Below are positions 23,678 to 33,174 of a DNA stretch of 63,872 nt, in pieces. Made by a program: the position numbers and the translations under genes. The stretch spans positions 1-63,872 of the forward strand of contig NZ_JAGPXY010000033.1 in assembly GCF_018070325.1 (NCBI RefSeq), in the 5' to 3' direction. Origin of the DNA: Micromonospora sp. H61. Its GTDB lineage: Bacteria; Actinomycetota; Actinomycetes; Mycobacteriales; Micromonosporaceae. A model generated the notes under the pieces. The model searched no databases. It had not been told where the DNA came from and was given only the letters and a program-made list of their open reading frames with translations. Within the stretch, counting starts at the first letter, position 1, and each line of letters starts with the position of its first letter.

Positions 23678-25258
23678 GTGACACAGCAATCCCTCGCGAC
23701 ATCGGACAAACTCGACGCCGCGGTGCTCAAGGTGGCGGGCGTCGTCGTCCTTGGCGCGATCATGTCGATCCTCGACGTAACTGTGGTCAGCGTGGCGCTG
23801 CCCACATTCCAGAGCGAGTTCGACGCGTCCTACGCCCGCGTGGCCTGGACCATGACCGCCTACACCCTCGCGCTCGCCACCGTGATCCCGCTCAGCGGGT
23901 GGGCGGCGGACCGGTTCGGCACCAAACGGCTCTACATGGTGGCGCTGGCCCTGTTCACGATCGGGTCGGGGCTCTGCGCCATGGCCGACACGATCGGCGA
24001 GCTGATCGGCTACCGGGTCCTGCAGGGCCTCGGTGGCGGCATGCTCATGCCGCTGGGCATGACCATCATGACCCGGGCGGCTGGGCCGCACCGGATCGGC
24101 CGGCTGATGGCCGTCCTCGGCATCCCGATGCTGCTGGGGCCGATCGGCGGCCCGATCCTCGGTGGTTGGCTGATCGACACCGCGAGCTGGCACTGGATCT
24201 TCCTGATCAACCTGCCGATCGGTCTGATCGCCCTGATCTACGCGCAGGTAGCGCTGCCGAAGGACGCGCCCGAGCCGTCAGAGTCGTTCGACTTCGTCGG
24301 CATGCTCATGCTCTCGCCGGGCCTCGCGCTCTTCCTCTACGGCGTCTCGTCCCTGCCGGAGGCGGGCACCTTCGCCGAGGCCAAGGTCTGGGCCCCGATG
24401 TTGGTCGGCGGCGCGCTGGTGGTGGCGTTCGTGCTCTACTCGTTCAAGCCCCGGCACCCGCTGCTCGACCTGCGGCTGTTCCGCAACCGCAGCCTGACCA
24501 TCGCGTCGGTGACGATGTTCGTGTTCATCATCGCGTTCATGGGCGCCGGCCTGCTGTTCCCGAGCTACTTCCTGCAGGTGCGCGGTGAGTCGACGCTGGC
24601 CGCCGGTCTGCTGATGGCGCCGCAGGGCATCGGCGCGATGATCACCATGCCGATCGCCGGCACGCTGGCCGACCGGGTGCCGATCGGGCGTACCGTCCCG
24701 TTCGCGCTGGGTCTCATCGTCGTCGGGTTCTTCGGTTTCACCCAGGTCGACCCGCAGACCTCGTACTGGCTGCTCGGTGGGTCGTTGTTCGTGATGGGTC
24801 TGGGCATGGGCGGCACGATGATGCCGATCATGACGTCGGCGCTGCGGACGTTGTCGGCCAACGACGTGGCTCGCGGCTCGACGCTGGTCAACATCCTCCA
24901 GCAGATCGGCGGCTCGGTCGGCGCCGCCGTGATGTCGGTGATCCTCACCAACGAGCTGAACGGCTCCCGGCCGATCCCCGGCCTGGTGGACGAGAGCGGC
25001 AAGCCGGTCACCGAGGCCGGGCTGGCCATCGCCGCCCAGCAGCGGCCGGAGCTGCTCCAGCAGATGCCGGTCGACCCGTCGATCATCGAGCGTGGGCTGG
25101 ACTTCGCCGCCAAGTCGTTCGCGACCACGTTCTGGGTCGCGTTCGCGCTGGTCGTGCTCACGATCATCCCGGCGGCGTTCCTGCCGCGCCGACGTCAGCC
25201 GGCGCAGCTCGACGACCCGCAGGGCGAGCAGGTCAGGACGCCCGTCGTCATCCACTGA
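23678..25258 (+). CDS. MFS exporter, DHA2 (EmrB/QacA) family
   Basis: 526 residues with about 14 hydrophobic helices, the DHA2 number. Seen: LDVTVVSVALP at the end of helix 1 (DHA2 motif D), GWAADRFGTKRLYMV (motif A between helices 2 and 3), LQGLGGGMLMPLGMT (motif B) and GPIGGPILGGWLID (antiporter motif C). A proton-driven drug exporter is expected. GTG start at 23678 supported by AGGAGA seven bases upstream. A hairpin terminator follows. No adjacent regulator, so the drug specificity is open. Confidence 0.93.
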   Translation: MTQQSLATSDKLDAAVLKVAGVVVLGAIMSILDVTVVSVALPTFQSEFDASYARVAWTMTAYTLALATVIPLSGWAADRFGTKRLYMVALALFTIGSGLCAMADTIGELIGYRVLQGLGGGMLMPLGMTIMTRAAGPHRIGRLMAVLGIPMLLGPIGGPILGGWLIDTASWHWIFLINLPIGLIALIYAQVALPKDAPEPSESFDFVGMLMLSPGLALFLYGVSSLPEAGTFAEAKVWAPMLVGGALVVAFVLYSFKPRHPLLDLRLFRNRSLTIASVTMFVFIIAFMGAGLLFPSYFLQVRGESTLAAGLLMAPQGIGAMITMPIAGTLADRVPIGRTVPFALGLIVVGFFGFTQVDPQTSYWLLGGSLFVMGLGMGGTMMPIMTSALRTLSANDVARGSTLVNILQQIGGSVGAAVMSVILTNELNGSRPIPGLVDESGKPVTEAGLAIAAQQRPELLQQMPVDPSIIERGLDFAAKSFATTFWVAFALVVLTIIPAAFLPRRRQPAQLDDPQGEQVRTPVVIH

Positions 25259-25264
25259 CCGACC

Positions 25265-25304
25265 CCGCCGCGCCCGGCACCCCGTGAGGTGCCGGGCGCG
25301 GCGG
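25265..25304. terminator. Bidirectional hairpin terminator
   Basis: A 17-bp perfect stem (CCGCCGCGCCCGGCACC with its complement) around a seven-base loop lies between the convergent MFS and DUF5709 genes. Confidence 0.85.
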
Positions 25305-25311
25305 TTCGGCG

Positions 25312-25773
25312 TCAGCGCAACGGACCGTCGCCGGGCCCGTCCGGGTCCTCGACCACGTGGACCGCCGCTTCCTCCGCGCTGGCGGCACCCGCGTCGATGC
25401 CGGCATCCCACGCCACCGACTCGGCCTCGTCGTCCTCGCGGACGCCCTCGTCGTAGGCGACGAGACGGCCGGCGCGCGCCTCCGCCTCGTACCCCCGACG
25501 GGTCAGCTCGTCCTCGTCGTCGCCACCCTCGGCGTACGGGTCGACATCTGGCACCTCCTGGGCGAGGTGTTGCGCCAGGGACTCGCCCGCGCGTTCCTCG
25601 GCCGGCGTGGTGCCGAACCGGTTTGCCGCCGTCCAGTGGTCCTCGGCGATGATGCCGGTGTCGAGGGGGTCGCCGACCCGGTCGTCGTCGAGGGTGTCGG
25701 AGGCGTCCAGGACCCCGTCGTCCTCGGCGACGTTCCACTCGTCGACGGAATCCATCCGTTCGGTCTGGCTCAC
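25312..25773 (-). CDS. DUF5709 family protein
   Basis: 153 residues, very acidic, with the DUF5709 signatures VLDASDTLDDDRVGDPLDTGIIAEDH near the N-terminus and LAQEVPDVDPYA in the middle. These small actinobacterial proteins have no known function; composition suggests a disordered cytosolic protein. GTG at 25773 chosen because GAGGAG lies just before it; an upstream in-frame ATG at 25827 has no such site. Confidence 0.85.
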   Translation of the reverse strand: MSQTERMDSVDEWNVAEDDGVLDASDTLDDDRVGDPLDTGIIAEDHWTAANRFGTTPAEERAGESLAQHLAQEVPDVDPYAEGGDDEDELTRRGYEAEARAGRLVAYDEGVREDDEAESVAWDAGIDAGAASAEEAAVHVVEDPDGPGDGPLR

Positions 25774-25894
25774 GGCGGTCTCCTCTTCGTCACGGTGCAG
25801 CAAAGCGCTCAGCCTATGACCATGCAACGCGTCCGCCCGCCGAGGTCTGCCCGCTGTGACGAACGGACCTCGGGACGGGCGGTGCCACTGTGGG

Positions 25895-26779
25895 TCACCG
25901 CTTCAGCAGCTCCGCCACGGCGTCGGTGAACTCCACCGGCTGCTCGATGTGCGCGAAGTGTCCGCTTCGCTCCAGCGTCACCAGCCGCGAGTCCGGAAGC
26001 CCCGCGTGCAACTGCTCGGCCCAGCGAGGGCCACAGATGAAGTCGTACGCCCCGACGATCACCACGACGGGCACGGTGATCTCACCGAGGTTCTCCCGCA
26101 CGTCGAAGGGCGTGGGGTCCTGCGCGCCGGCCGGCGTCGCCCAGATCCGGACGGCCGCCTGAAACGGGGCGAACTCGTCCTGTCGGCCCCAGAAGTCCGC
26201 GAAGTAAACCGGCAGGGCGGCGCGCAGAGCGGCCCCCAACGACTCGTCGTCCGTCGCGCCGCCGATCTGCGCGAAGGCAGCCGGGACCGCTGCCGCCTCC
26301 GGCCGGTCCGGGTGCCGCTGCGGGTAGGCGGCGAGGCCGGCTATGGCCTCGCCCCAGAACTCGGCGCCGGTGACGGGCGAGGTGTCGTACAGGGCGAGGC
26401 CGGAGATCCGGTCCGGGTGGGCGAGCGCGTACCGCTGGACGACGAAACCGCCGTGCGAGTGCCCGAGGAGGTACACCCGGGGTTCGCCGAGGTGCTCGAC
26501 GACGGCGTGCAGGAACCGGACATACGTGTCGAGACGGTAGTTGTCGGGGTTGTCGAGCTGCCCCGACGCGCCAGTGCCCACCGGCTCGACGTAGACCATT
26601 GTGAAGTGCGTCTCAAGGCTGGGCGTCCGCAGGTAGGCCCACTCGATGCCCGGGCCGCCGGAGTGCGCCACGCAGACCGGACCGGTGCCGGCGACGTGGT
26701 AGACCTGCCGAACGCCATCCACTGTGAACGTGTGGGCGCCGGGTGCGAGGGCGCTGGCGTCGTGGCTGGTGAAACCCAT
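25895..26779 (-). CDS. Alpha/beta hydrolase, proline iminopeptidase-like
   Basis: 294 residues. Catalytic triad visible: nucleophile Ser in LLGHSHGGFV, Asp in VGAYDFICGP, His in SGHFAHIEQP. The HSGGPG oxyanion motif and the WAYLRTPSLE region are those of the prolyl iminopeptidase subgroup of family S33, though esterases also carry them. Cytosolic, no signal peptide. ATG at 26779; 114 bp downstream of the sigma-factor gene on the same strand. Confidence 0.88.
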   Translation of the reverse strand: MGFTSHDASALAPGAHTFTVDGVRQVYHVAGTGPVCVAHSGGPGIEWAYLRTPSLETHFTMVYVEPVGTGASGQLDNPDNYRLDTYVRFLHAVVEHLGEPRVYLLGHSHGGFVVQRYALAHPDRISGLALYDTSPVTGAEFWGEAIAGLAAYPQRHPDRPEAAAVPAAFAQIGGATDDESLGAALRAALPVYFADFWGRQDEFAPFQAAVRIWATPAGAQDPTPFDVRENLGEITVPVVVIVGAYDFICGPRWAEQLHAGLPDSRLVTLERSGHFAHIEQPVEFTDAVAELLKR

Positions 26780-26893
26780 GAACTATCTCCCGATCCGAGA
26801 CCCGCGCGGCGTCGGCCGACACGGCGACTGATGCAATGACGCGGACCAGATGCGCGGGTCGGGAGGAAAGTTCGCTCGGTCGGAGAAGTTTTT

Positions 26894-27817
26894 TCAGACC
26901 AGCGCGGGGACGGGATGGAAGAGGGTGAGCTGGCGCACCCGGCCCTCGCGTAGCACCTGCAACCACAGCGCCGCGGGTGGGCAGTGCTCCGGGTCGTCGG
27001 GTGGGCTGATCAGGTCGGTTTCCCAGATCAGCACGTCGCCGCTGGCCACCACGTTGCGCAGCCGCTGACGTACCCCGGCGGTCAGGTCGCGGTTCATACC
27101 GTTGATGGCCAGGTCACGGCCACCGCGCGGACCGCCCGGCACGATCATCTCGGCGTCCGGCCACCAGCTCTCGTGGACCACCCGCTCGAAGTCGCCGCCC
27201 ATCGCCGTGGTGATCATGTCTTGGCCCTCCCGCCACCGCGAGTCGTTCGAGGCGGCGACGTCCGGGTGCGCGGCGTCCGCCGCCGTCCGCAGGCCGCCGG
27301 CGAGCGCCCGGCGGGCGTGGCTGAGGCGGCTGCGGACGGTGCCGACCGGCACGCCACACACGGCCGCGATCTGCTCGTACGAGGACGCGTCGCTGAAGTA
27401 CCGCAGCAGGGTGACGAGCCGGTCAGGTTCGGACAGTTGACCGATGGAGTGCCACACCCAGTCGCGCATCGCGGCCCGGTCCAGTGCCTCCTCCGGGGTG
27501 GGTGTGTCGGCGGGGCGGGTGAACCACTCGGGTTCGGCGACCGGGACGGCTCTGGGCCCGCGCAACGCCATCCGGCTGTTGTTGCGGACGATGGCCCGCA
27601 ACCAGGGGCCGACGGCGTTCGGGTCGCGGACCTCGCCGATGCGACGCAGGGCGACGACCATCGTGTCCTGCACCGCGTCCTCGGCGTCCGGCCCGTAACC
27701 GAGGACGCTCAGCGCGACGGCCCGCATCGCGGCCTCGTGCCGTGCCAGCAGCGCCCCCAGCGCGGCCGCGTCTCCCGCCTGCGCGAGCACTACCAGCTCC
27801 CCGTCGCTCTGCGTCAC
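26894..27817 (-). CDS. ECF sigma factor with C-terminal SnoaL-like domain
   Basis: 307 residues from a GTG at 27817. Region 2 at about 10-75 (LLARHEAAMRAVALSVLGYGPDAEDAVQDTM), region 4 at about 115-170 (SYEQIAAVCGVPVGTVRSRLSHARRAL) and a SnoaL/NTF2-like extension at about 195-305, which in ECF41- and ECF56-like groups modulates activity in place of a classical anti-sigma factor. No anti-sigma gene is adjacent. The alpha/beta hydrolase gene downstream on the same strand is a plausible target. Ribosome-site-like GAGGAA lies before the start. Confidence 0.9.
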   Translation of the reverse strand: MTQSDGELVVLAQAGDAAALGALLARHEAAMRAVALSVLGYGPDAEDAVQDTMVVALRRIGEVRDPNAVGPWLRAIVRNNSRMALRGPRAVPVAEPEWFTRPADTPTPEEALDRAAMRDWVWHSIGQLSEPDRLVTLLRYFSDASSYEQIAAVCGVPVGTVRSRLSHARRALAGGLRTAADAAHPDVAASNDSRWREGQDMITTAMGGDFERVVHESWWPDAEMIVPGGPRGGRDLAINGMNRDLTAGVRQRLRNVVASGDVLIWETDLISPPDDPEHCPPAALWLQVLREGRVRQLTLFHPVPALV

Positions 27818-27912
27818 GCCCAGTTCCTCCCCGAAACGCCTGTTCTGAACGCATGTGCTCCATCAAGCGTACGGCGCAGCGGCGTGCCGGTGCCCCGGGC
27901 CGGTCGGCCGTC

Positions 27913-28881
27913 CTACGCTGCGGACGAGCTGGCGGCGCGGGTCGCCCGGGAGCCGATCTGCCGCAGGTGCACGATCAACTCCGGAGGCTCGTGCACCTCC
28001 ATGTCGCAACCGAGAGTCAGCAGGCGCCACGCCAGCCACTCCAGAGTGTCGGCATTGCTGCGTAACCGGCACGAGGTCGCGTCGATCGGCTCCAGATCGA
28101 CGCCGGTGCCACCGAGCGGGCCCGCCATCCGCTCGATCGGCGCGTGCAACGTCACCACCGCCCGGTAGACGGGCGTCAGCTCAAGCAGCTTCTCCGTCAT
28201 GAACGAGGCGGCGTCGGACGCCGGCAGTTGTCGGGCGGCGACCCGGGCCCGGGTGGGCCGCAGGTCGGTGATCCGGTCGAGCCGGAAGATCCGCCAGTCG
28301 TCGCGGTCGTTGTCGTAGCCCACCAAATACCAGCGCCGGCCCGCCGACACCAGCTTGTACGGCTCGACGAGCCGCTCGGTGTCCACGCCATCGCGACGGC
28401 GGTAGGTGAACCGTAGCTGCTCACGATTGTTGACGGCGGCGGCCAGCGCACTCAGGTGCTCCGGGTCGACAGTCGGTTGGTCCCAGGTGAGCAGTGGTTC
28501 GGTGGCCGCCCCCAGCGCGCTGACGCGGTGCCGCAGCCGGGACGGCAGCACCTGTTCGAGCTTCGTCAGCGCCCGCACCGAGGCCTCCTCGATGCCGGCC
28601 ACCGCGTGACCGGCGGCGGTGCGCAGACCGACAGCGATCGCCACCGCCTCGTCGTCGTCGAGCAGCAGCGGCGGCATCGCCTTGCCGGCGACCAGGCGGT
28701 ATCCGCCGATCGCGCCCATCGTCGCCTGCACCGGGTAGCCGAGGTCGCGCAGTCGTTCCACGTCGCGGCGGATGGTGCGCAGGCTGACGCCGAGCCGGGT
28801 GGCCAGCTCGCTGCCGGGCCACTCGCGGGGCGTCTGCAACAGCGACAGCAGGCCCAGTAGTCGGGCGGGGGTGTCGGACAT
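27913..28881 (-). CDS. YafY-type WYL-domain transcriptional regulator
   Basis: 322 residues. N-terminal HTH_11 winged helix at about 5-65 (ELATRLGVSLRTIRRDVERLRDLGYPV), then a WYL domain at about 145-225 (LVEPYKLVSAGRRWYLVGYDNDRDDWRIFRLDRI contains the WYL core) and a C-terminal WCX extension at about 240-315. WYL proteins bind nucleic acid or nucleotide ligands and often regulate an adjacent gene. It is divergent, 62 bp away, from the epoxide hydrolase gene, its probable target. Confidence 0.92.
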   Translation of the reverse strand: MSDTPARLLGLLSLLQTPREWPGSELATRLGVSLRTIRRDVERLRDLGYPVQATMGAIGGYRLVAGKAMPPLLLDDDEAVAIAVGLRTAAGHAVAGIEEASVRALTKLEQVLPSRLRHRVSALGAATEPLLTWDQPTVDPEHLSALAAAVNNREQLRFTYRRRDGVDTERLVEPYKLVSAGRRWYLVGYDNDRDDWRIFRLDRITDLRPTRARVAARQLPASDAASFMTEKLLELTPVYRAVVTLHAPIERMAGPLGGTGVDLEPIDATSCRLRSNADTLEWLAWRLLTLGCDMEVHEPPELIVHLRQIGSRATRAASSSAA

Positions 28882-28943
28882 GATCCCAGGATGCCAGCGA
28901 TGTGTGCCAGAACCTGTCCTATATGGGCCGTAGCGTTTCCGGC

Positions 28944-30077
28944 ATGACGCCCTTTCGCATCGACATCCCGCAGGCGGACGTCGACGACCTGCGTGACCGG
29001 CTCTCCCGAACCCGGTGGCCCCGCTCGTTGCCCGGCACCGGCTGGAGCCGCGGGGTGCCGGTGCAGTACCTGCGCGAGCTGACCGAGTACTGGGCGAACG
29101 GTTACGACTGGCGGGCCCACGAGGCTCGTCTGAACGACTTCCCCCAGCTCGTCACCGAGATCGACGGTCTGGATGTGCATGTGTTGCACGTCCGCTCGCC
29201 GGAGCCGGACGCGTTGCCGTTGTTGCTGACGCACGGCTGGCCGAACTCGGTGGTCGAGTTCACCGAGCTGATCGGCCCGCTGTCCGACCCACGCGCTCAT
29301 GGCGGGGATCCCGCGCAGGCGTTTCACGTGGTGGTGCCGTCGGTGCCCGGATACGGTTTCTCGCAGGCGCCGCCGGCCGGGTTCACGATCGACCGGCTCG
29401 CCCGGATGTGGGCCGAGCTGATGGCCCGCCTCGGCTACCACCGTTACGGCACCCAGGGTGGCGACCTCGGCGCGTACATCGCGCCACGGGTCGCCGCAGT
29501 GGCGCCGGAGCAGGTCGTCGGCGTGCACATCGACGGCGGGTTCGGCTTTCCGACGGCCGCCGACGTGCCGGACATGAGCGTGGCGGAACGCGCCGAGTGG
29601 GATCAGATGCAGCAGTGGATGAGCGGCGGCGTCGACCATCACGCGTTGCTGCGGGCGGCGCCGCAAACCTTCTCGTACGCCTGGAACGACTCGCCGGTCG
29701 GGCTGCTGGCCTGGATGATGCACAAGTTCAAGGAGTTCACCATGACGGTGCCGACGCCGGAGCAGGCCATCGACCGGGACCACCTGCTCACCAATGTGAG
29801 CCTCTACTGGTTCACCGGCACCTCGGGAACGTCGTCGTGGCCCATGTACGAGCGACTCACCGTCGCCGACGACGGCGGTTTCGTCTGGCCGACGGGCCAG
29901 CGGCGGGTGCCGTCCGGTGTGTACGGCGGCGGCTCCGCGCTGATGCGCCGCATCGCCGAGCGTGACAACACCATCGTCCACTGGCCGCAGGGCAACCCGG
30001 GCAGCCACTTCGTGGCGATGGACGAGCCGCTGGCGCACGCGGCGGACATCCGCGCGTTCTTCGAGGGCCTGCGATGA
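28944..30077 (+). CDS. Epoxide hydrolase (EHN-type alpha/beta hydrolase)
   Basis: 377 residues from the ATG at 28944 (MTPFRIDIPQADVDDLRDRL); an ATG at 28923 is an alternative. EHN N-terminal domain at about 1-105, then the alpha/beta fold with oxyanion HGWPNSVVEF, nucleophile Asp in TQGGDLGAYIA, and catalytic His in GSHFVAMDEP. Converts epoxides to diols by an Asp-ester mechanism; cytosolic. No ribosome site, and a TAGCGT box lies seven bases before the ATG, so possibly leaderless. Ends overlapping the next gene by four bases (ATGA). Confidence 0.92.
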   Translation: MTPFRIDIPQADVDDLRDRLSRTRWPRSLPGTGWSRGVPVQYLRELTEYWANGYDWRAHEARLNDFPQLVTEIDGLDVHVLHVRSPEPDALPLLLTHGWPNSVVEFTELIGPLSDPRAHGGDPAQAFHVVVPSVPGYGFSQAPPAGFTIDRLARMWAELMARLGYHRYGTQGGDLGAYIAPRVAAVAPEQVVGVHIDGGFGFPTAADVPDMSVAERAEWDQMQQWMSGGVDHHALLRAAPQTFSYAWNDSPVGLLAWMMHKFKEFTMTVPTPEQAIDRDHLLTNVSLYWFTGTSGTSSWPMYERLTVADDGGFVWPTGQRRVPSGVYGGGSALMRRIAERDNTIVHWPQGNPGSHFVAMDEPLAHAADIRAFFEGLR

Positions 30078-31231
30078 CCGAGCTGAGCTGGGCGCAGGTG
30101 TCCGCCCGACGACTACAGCGGCACCGGCTCCGCACGCCGGCGGCGGACGCGGCACCGGACGCGGTGCGCGTCGCCGAGGTGGTGTCGGCGATCAGCGGCG
30201 CGCACGCCCAGGTCGCGTCGGCCGCCGAGCTGTCCATCGGGCTGCGGGTGCCGGGCACGACCCGCGCCCTGGTGCGCCGGGCACTGTGGACCGACCGCAC
30301 CCTGGTCAAGACCCGTGGGCCACGCGGGACCGTGCACCTGCTCGCCGCGGCGGACCTGCCGATGTGGGTCGGCGCGCTGACCACGTTGCCGACCCCCTCG
30401 TGGGAGCGCAGTGCGGTCCTGCTGACGCCCCGGCAGACCGAGCAGGTCCTCGCGGCCATCGCCGACGCCGTTGCCGAGGCCGACCTGACCACCGCCGAGC
30501 TGACCGAGGAGATCGTCGCCCGCACCGGCCCATGGGCGGGTGACCTGGTCATGGAGGCGTTCCAGGACAAATGGCCCCGGTGGATCGCCGCGATGACCGC
30601 CGCCACCCGGGGCGGAGTGATCTGCTTCGGCCCGAATCGCGGTCGGGCCAGCACGTACACCAGCCCGACCCGGTGGCTGCCCGACTTCGCGCCGATGCCC
30701 GGTCCCGCCGCCCTGGCCGCCCTCGTCCGCAGCTACCTGCACGCGTACGGGCCGGCCACCCCGGCATAGTTCGCCCGGTGGCTCGGGGTGCCGGCGGGGT
30801 GGGGGACGTCGCTGTTCGACTCGCTGGACCTGGCCGAGGTGACGGTGGAGGGCACCCGGTCCTGGGTGAGCGCCGACGACACCGAATTCCCCGACGACCG
30901 GCCGTCCGGGTTGCGGCTGCTGCCGTACTTCGACGCGTACGCCGTCGGCTGCCACCCCCGCGAACGGGTGTTTCCCGGAGCCGCCGCCGAGCGGGCGCTC
31001 GCCGGTGGCCAGGCCGGCAACTATCCGGTGCTGCTGGTCGACGGGGTGGTCGCCGGCGTGTGGCATCAACGCCGCTCCGGCCGCGCGATCCGGGTCACCG
31101 TCGAGCCGCTGCGGACGCTCGGCGCCGCCCAGCAGCGGGCGTTGGGGGAGGAGGTCGAACGGGTCGGCGAGATCCTGGAGGGCAGGGCGTCGCTGACCAT
31201 CGGCACCGTCAGTGTCGGTCCGCACGCCTGA
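30074..31231 (+). pseudogene. Winged-helix (HTH_42/AlkZ-like) gene broken by an amber codon
   Basis: Two open frames in the same phase, 30074-30769 and the rest to 31231, are separated only by TAG at 30767-30769. Joined they give a full-length protein of the YcaQ/HTH_42 family (PF06224). At the break the sequence reads YGPATPA*FARWLGVP; the family usually has Gln there (ATPAQFARWL), so a single C-to-T change of CAG explains it. Relatives (AlkZ/YcaQ) are DNA glycosylases acting on crosslinks or alkylated bases. The rest of both halves is undamaged, so the loss is recent, or the codon is read through or a sequencing error. Starts inside the epoxide hydrolase gene (ATGA overlap). Confidence 0.85.
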
Positions 31232-31268
31232 GGCCACGCCGGGCCACCGCCTGGGCCACTATGAGAGC

Positions 31269-32033
31269 GTGCACCCCGAGCCGGTCGACCACGCGCCCCG
31301 GCAGGCGTTCCCCTGGGCGCTCCTGCGTCAGCGCTGGGAGGACCTCACCTTCCTGCACTGGGCCGTCGCTCCGGAGGTGGTCGCGCCGTTGCTGCCCGCC
31401 GGCACTCGTCCGGACACGCTGCAGGGGATCAGCTACGTGGGCCTGATCGGTTTCCGGATGGTCGGGCTGGGCTTCGGCCGCGGCCCGGGGATGCCGTACT
31501 TCGGCACCTTCTGGGAGACGAACGTCCGGCTCTACTCAGTCGACGACGCCGGCCGACGAGCCGTCGTGTTCCGGTCGCTCGACGCGTCTCGACTGCTGCC
31601 GGTGCTGGTGGCGCGGGCGACGCTGCGCCTGCCGTACCTCTGGTCGTCGATGCGGTTGGACCGCGACGGCGACCGTCGCACCTACCGCTGCCGGCGACGC
31701 TGGCCGGGGCCGGCGGGCGCGACGAGCCGGATGGTGGTGCGGGTGGGGGAGCCGATCGCCGAGCCGACCCCGCTCGAACACTTCGTCACCGCCCGCTGGG
31801 GGCTGCACACCCGGGCGTACGGGCGCACGTTGCACCTGCCGAACTGGCATCCGAGCTGGCCGCTGCACCGGGCCGAGGTGCTGCACCTGGATGACGAGTT
31901 GGTGGCCGCCGCCGGGCTGCCGGCACCGGTCGGGCCACCGGTCAGCGTGCTCTACTCGCCAGGTGTCGGGGTCAGGTTCGGCCCGCCGGTGGCGGCCCGG
32001 CCGCCTGGTGCCGGGCCGCCGGAGCCTCAGTAG
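31269..32033 (+). CDS. DUF2071 (YqjF-like) family protein
   Basis: 254 residues from the GTG at 31269 (VHPEPVDHAPRQAF); a start at 31212 would overlap the broken winged-helix gene. DUF2071 has an acetoacetate-decarboxylase-like fold with no settled activity. Seen: LRQRWEDLTFLHWAV (N-terminal signature), VGLIGFRMVGLGF, TFWETNVRLYSVDDAGRRAVVF, and LYSPGVGVRFGPP at the end. The last seven bases overlap the convergent aldo/keto reductase gene. Confidence 0.85.
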   Translation: MHPEPVDHAPRQAFPWALLRQRWEDLTFLHWAVAPEVVAPLLPAGTRPDTLQGISYVGLIGFRMVGLGFGRGPGMPYFGTFWETNVRLYSVDDAGRRAVVFRSLDASRLLPVLVARATLRLPYLWSSMRLDRDGDRRTYRCRRRWPGPAGATSRMVVRVGEPIAEPTPLEHFVTARWGLHTRAYGRTLHLPNWHPSWPLHRAEVLHLDDELVAAAGLPAPVGPPVSVLYSPGVGVRFGPPVAARPPGAGPPEPQ

Positions 32034-33004
32034 CGGCCACCCTCGGGCGCGGGCAGCGCGTCCAGGTCGGCCAGGTCCTCGGCGCTGAGCCGCACGTCAG
32101 CGGCCGCGCAGTTGTCCACCAGGTACTTCGGGGTTTTGGTGCCGGGGATCGGGATGACCTGGTCACCCCGGGCGACCACCCACGCGAGGGCGACCTGCGC
32201 GGGGCTGAAGCCGGCCCGGTCGGCGATCTCCCGGACCCGGGCGACGATGGCGAGGTTGGCGCGCAGCGCGTCCTGCTGGAAGCGCGGTAGGCCGCGCCGG
32301 AAGTCGTCGGCGGGCAGGTCGTCGAACGAGCTGAACCGGCCGGCGAGGAAACCGCGACCGAGTGGGGAGAACGGCAGGAAGGCGATGCCCTGCTCGGCGC
32401 AGTACGGCAACACCTCGGTCAACGGGTCGCGCGTCCACAGTGACAACTCGGACTGCACCGACGCCACCGGGTGCACCGCCTGGGCCCGCGCGATCTGCGC
32501 GACAGTCACCTCGGACAGGCCGAGCTGCCGGGCCTTGCCCGCCGCCACGACCTCGGCCATCGCACCCCAGGACTCCTCGATGGGCACCTCCGGGTCGACC
32601 CGGTGAAGCTGGTAGAGGTCGACGTGGTCGGTGCCGAGCCGGCGCAGGCTGTCGTCGATCGCCGCTCGGATGTGCTCTGGACCGCCGTTGTTGCCGATCT
32701 TCGGTGAGTTGCCGGGGCCGCCGGTGGGGGAGGTGGCCACCAGGCCGACCTTCGTGGCCAGCACGGTCCGATCCCGGTGCCCGCCGGCCAGCGCCCGCCC
32801 GACCAGCTCCTCGTTGGTGTACGGCCCGTACACGTCCGACGTGTCGATCAGCGTCGCGCCCAGGTCCAGTGCCTGTCGGATGACGGAGATCGAGGTGTCG
32901 TCGTCGCGAGGGCCGGTGATGTCGTAGCCGTGGCTCATGCCCATGCAGCCGAGGCCGATGACGCCGACCTCGGGCCCGGTGCTGCCCAGCGTGGTGGTTC
33001 GCAT
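32027..33004 (-). CDS. Aldo/keto reductase
   Basis: 325 residues. NADPH-dependent reductase with a TIM barrel. Seen: GLGCMGMSHGY, catalytic Asp-Tyr of the tetrad in IDTSDVYGPYTNEELVGRAL, Lys in VLATKVGL, His in LYQLHRVDPEVP, and the cofactor motif PIPGTKTPKYLVDN. Belongs to the AKR13-like/YakC group by GMSHGYG-type start. ATG at 33004. Converges with the DUF2071 gene with a seven-base overlap; substrate unknown. Confidence 0.93.
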   Translation of the reverse strand: MRTTTLGSTGPEVGVIGLGCMGMSHGYDITGPRDDDTSISVIRQALDLGATLIDTSDVYGPYTNEELVGRALAGGHRDRTVLATKVGLVATSPTGGPGNSPKIGNNGGPEHIRAAIDDSLRRLGTDHVDLYQLHRVDPEVPIEESWGAMAEVVAAGKARQLGLSEVTVAQIARAQAVHPVASVQSELSLWTRDPLTEVLPYCAEQGIAFLPFSPLGRGFLAGRFSSFDDLPADDFRRGLPRFQQDALRANLAIVARVREIADRAGFSPAQVALAWVVARGDQVIPIPGTKTPKYLVDNCAAADVRLSAEDLADLDALPAPEGGRY

Positions 33005-33174
33005 GCGCCCCACGCTACGACCGGACCGGCGGACCCGCACCCGCCGTGGTGGGTGCGGCTGCTCCCCGGGCACGTGACGACTCTCACCGGAAGTGGACTC
33101 GGGAGTCCGGTACGGTGGGCGCTAAGCGGACCTACGAGTCCGGATGTGCCCGACGGCGACCCACGAGGAGCCCC

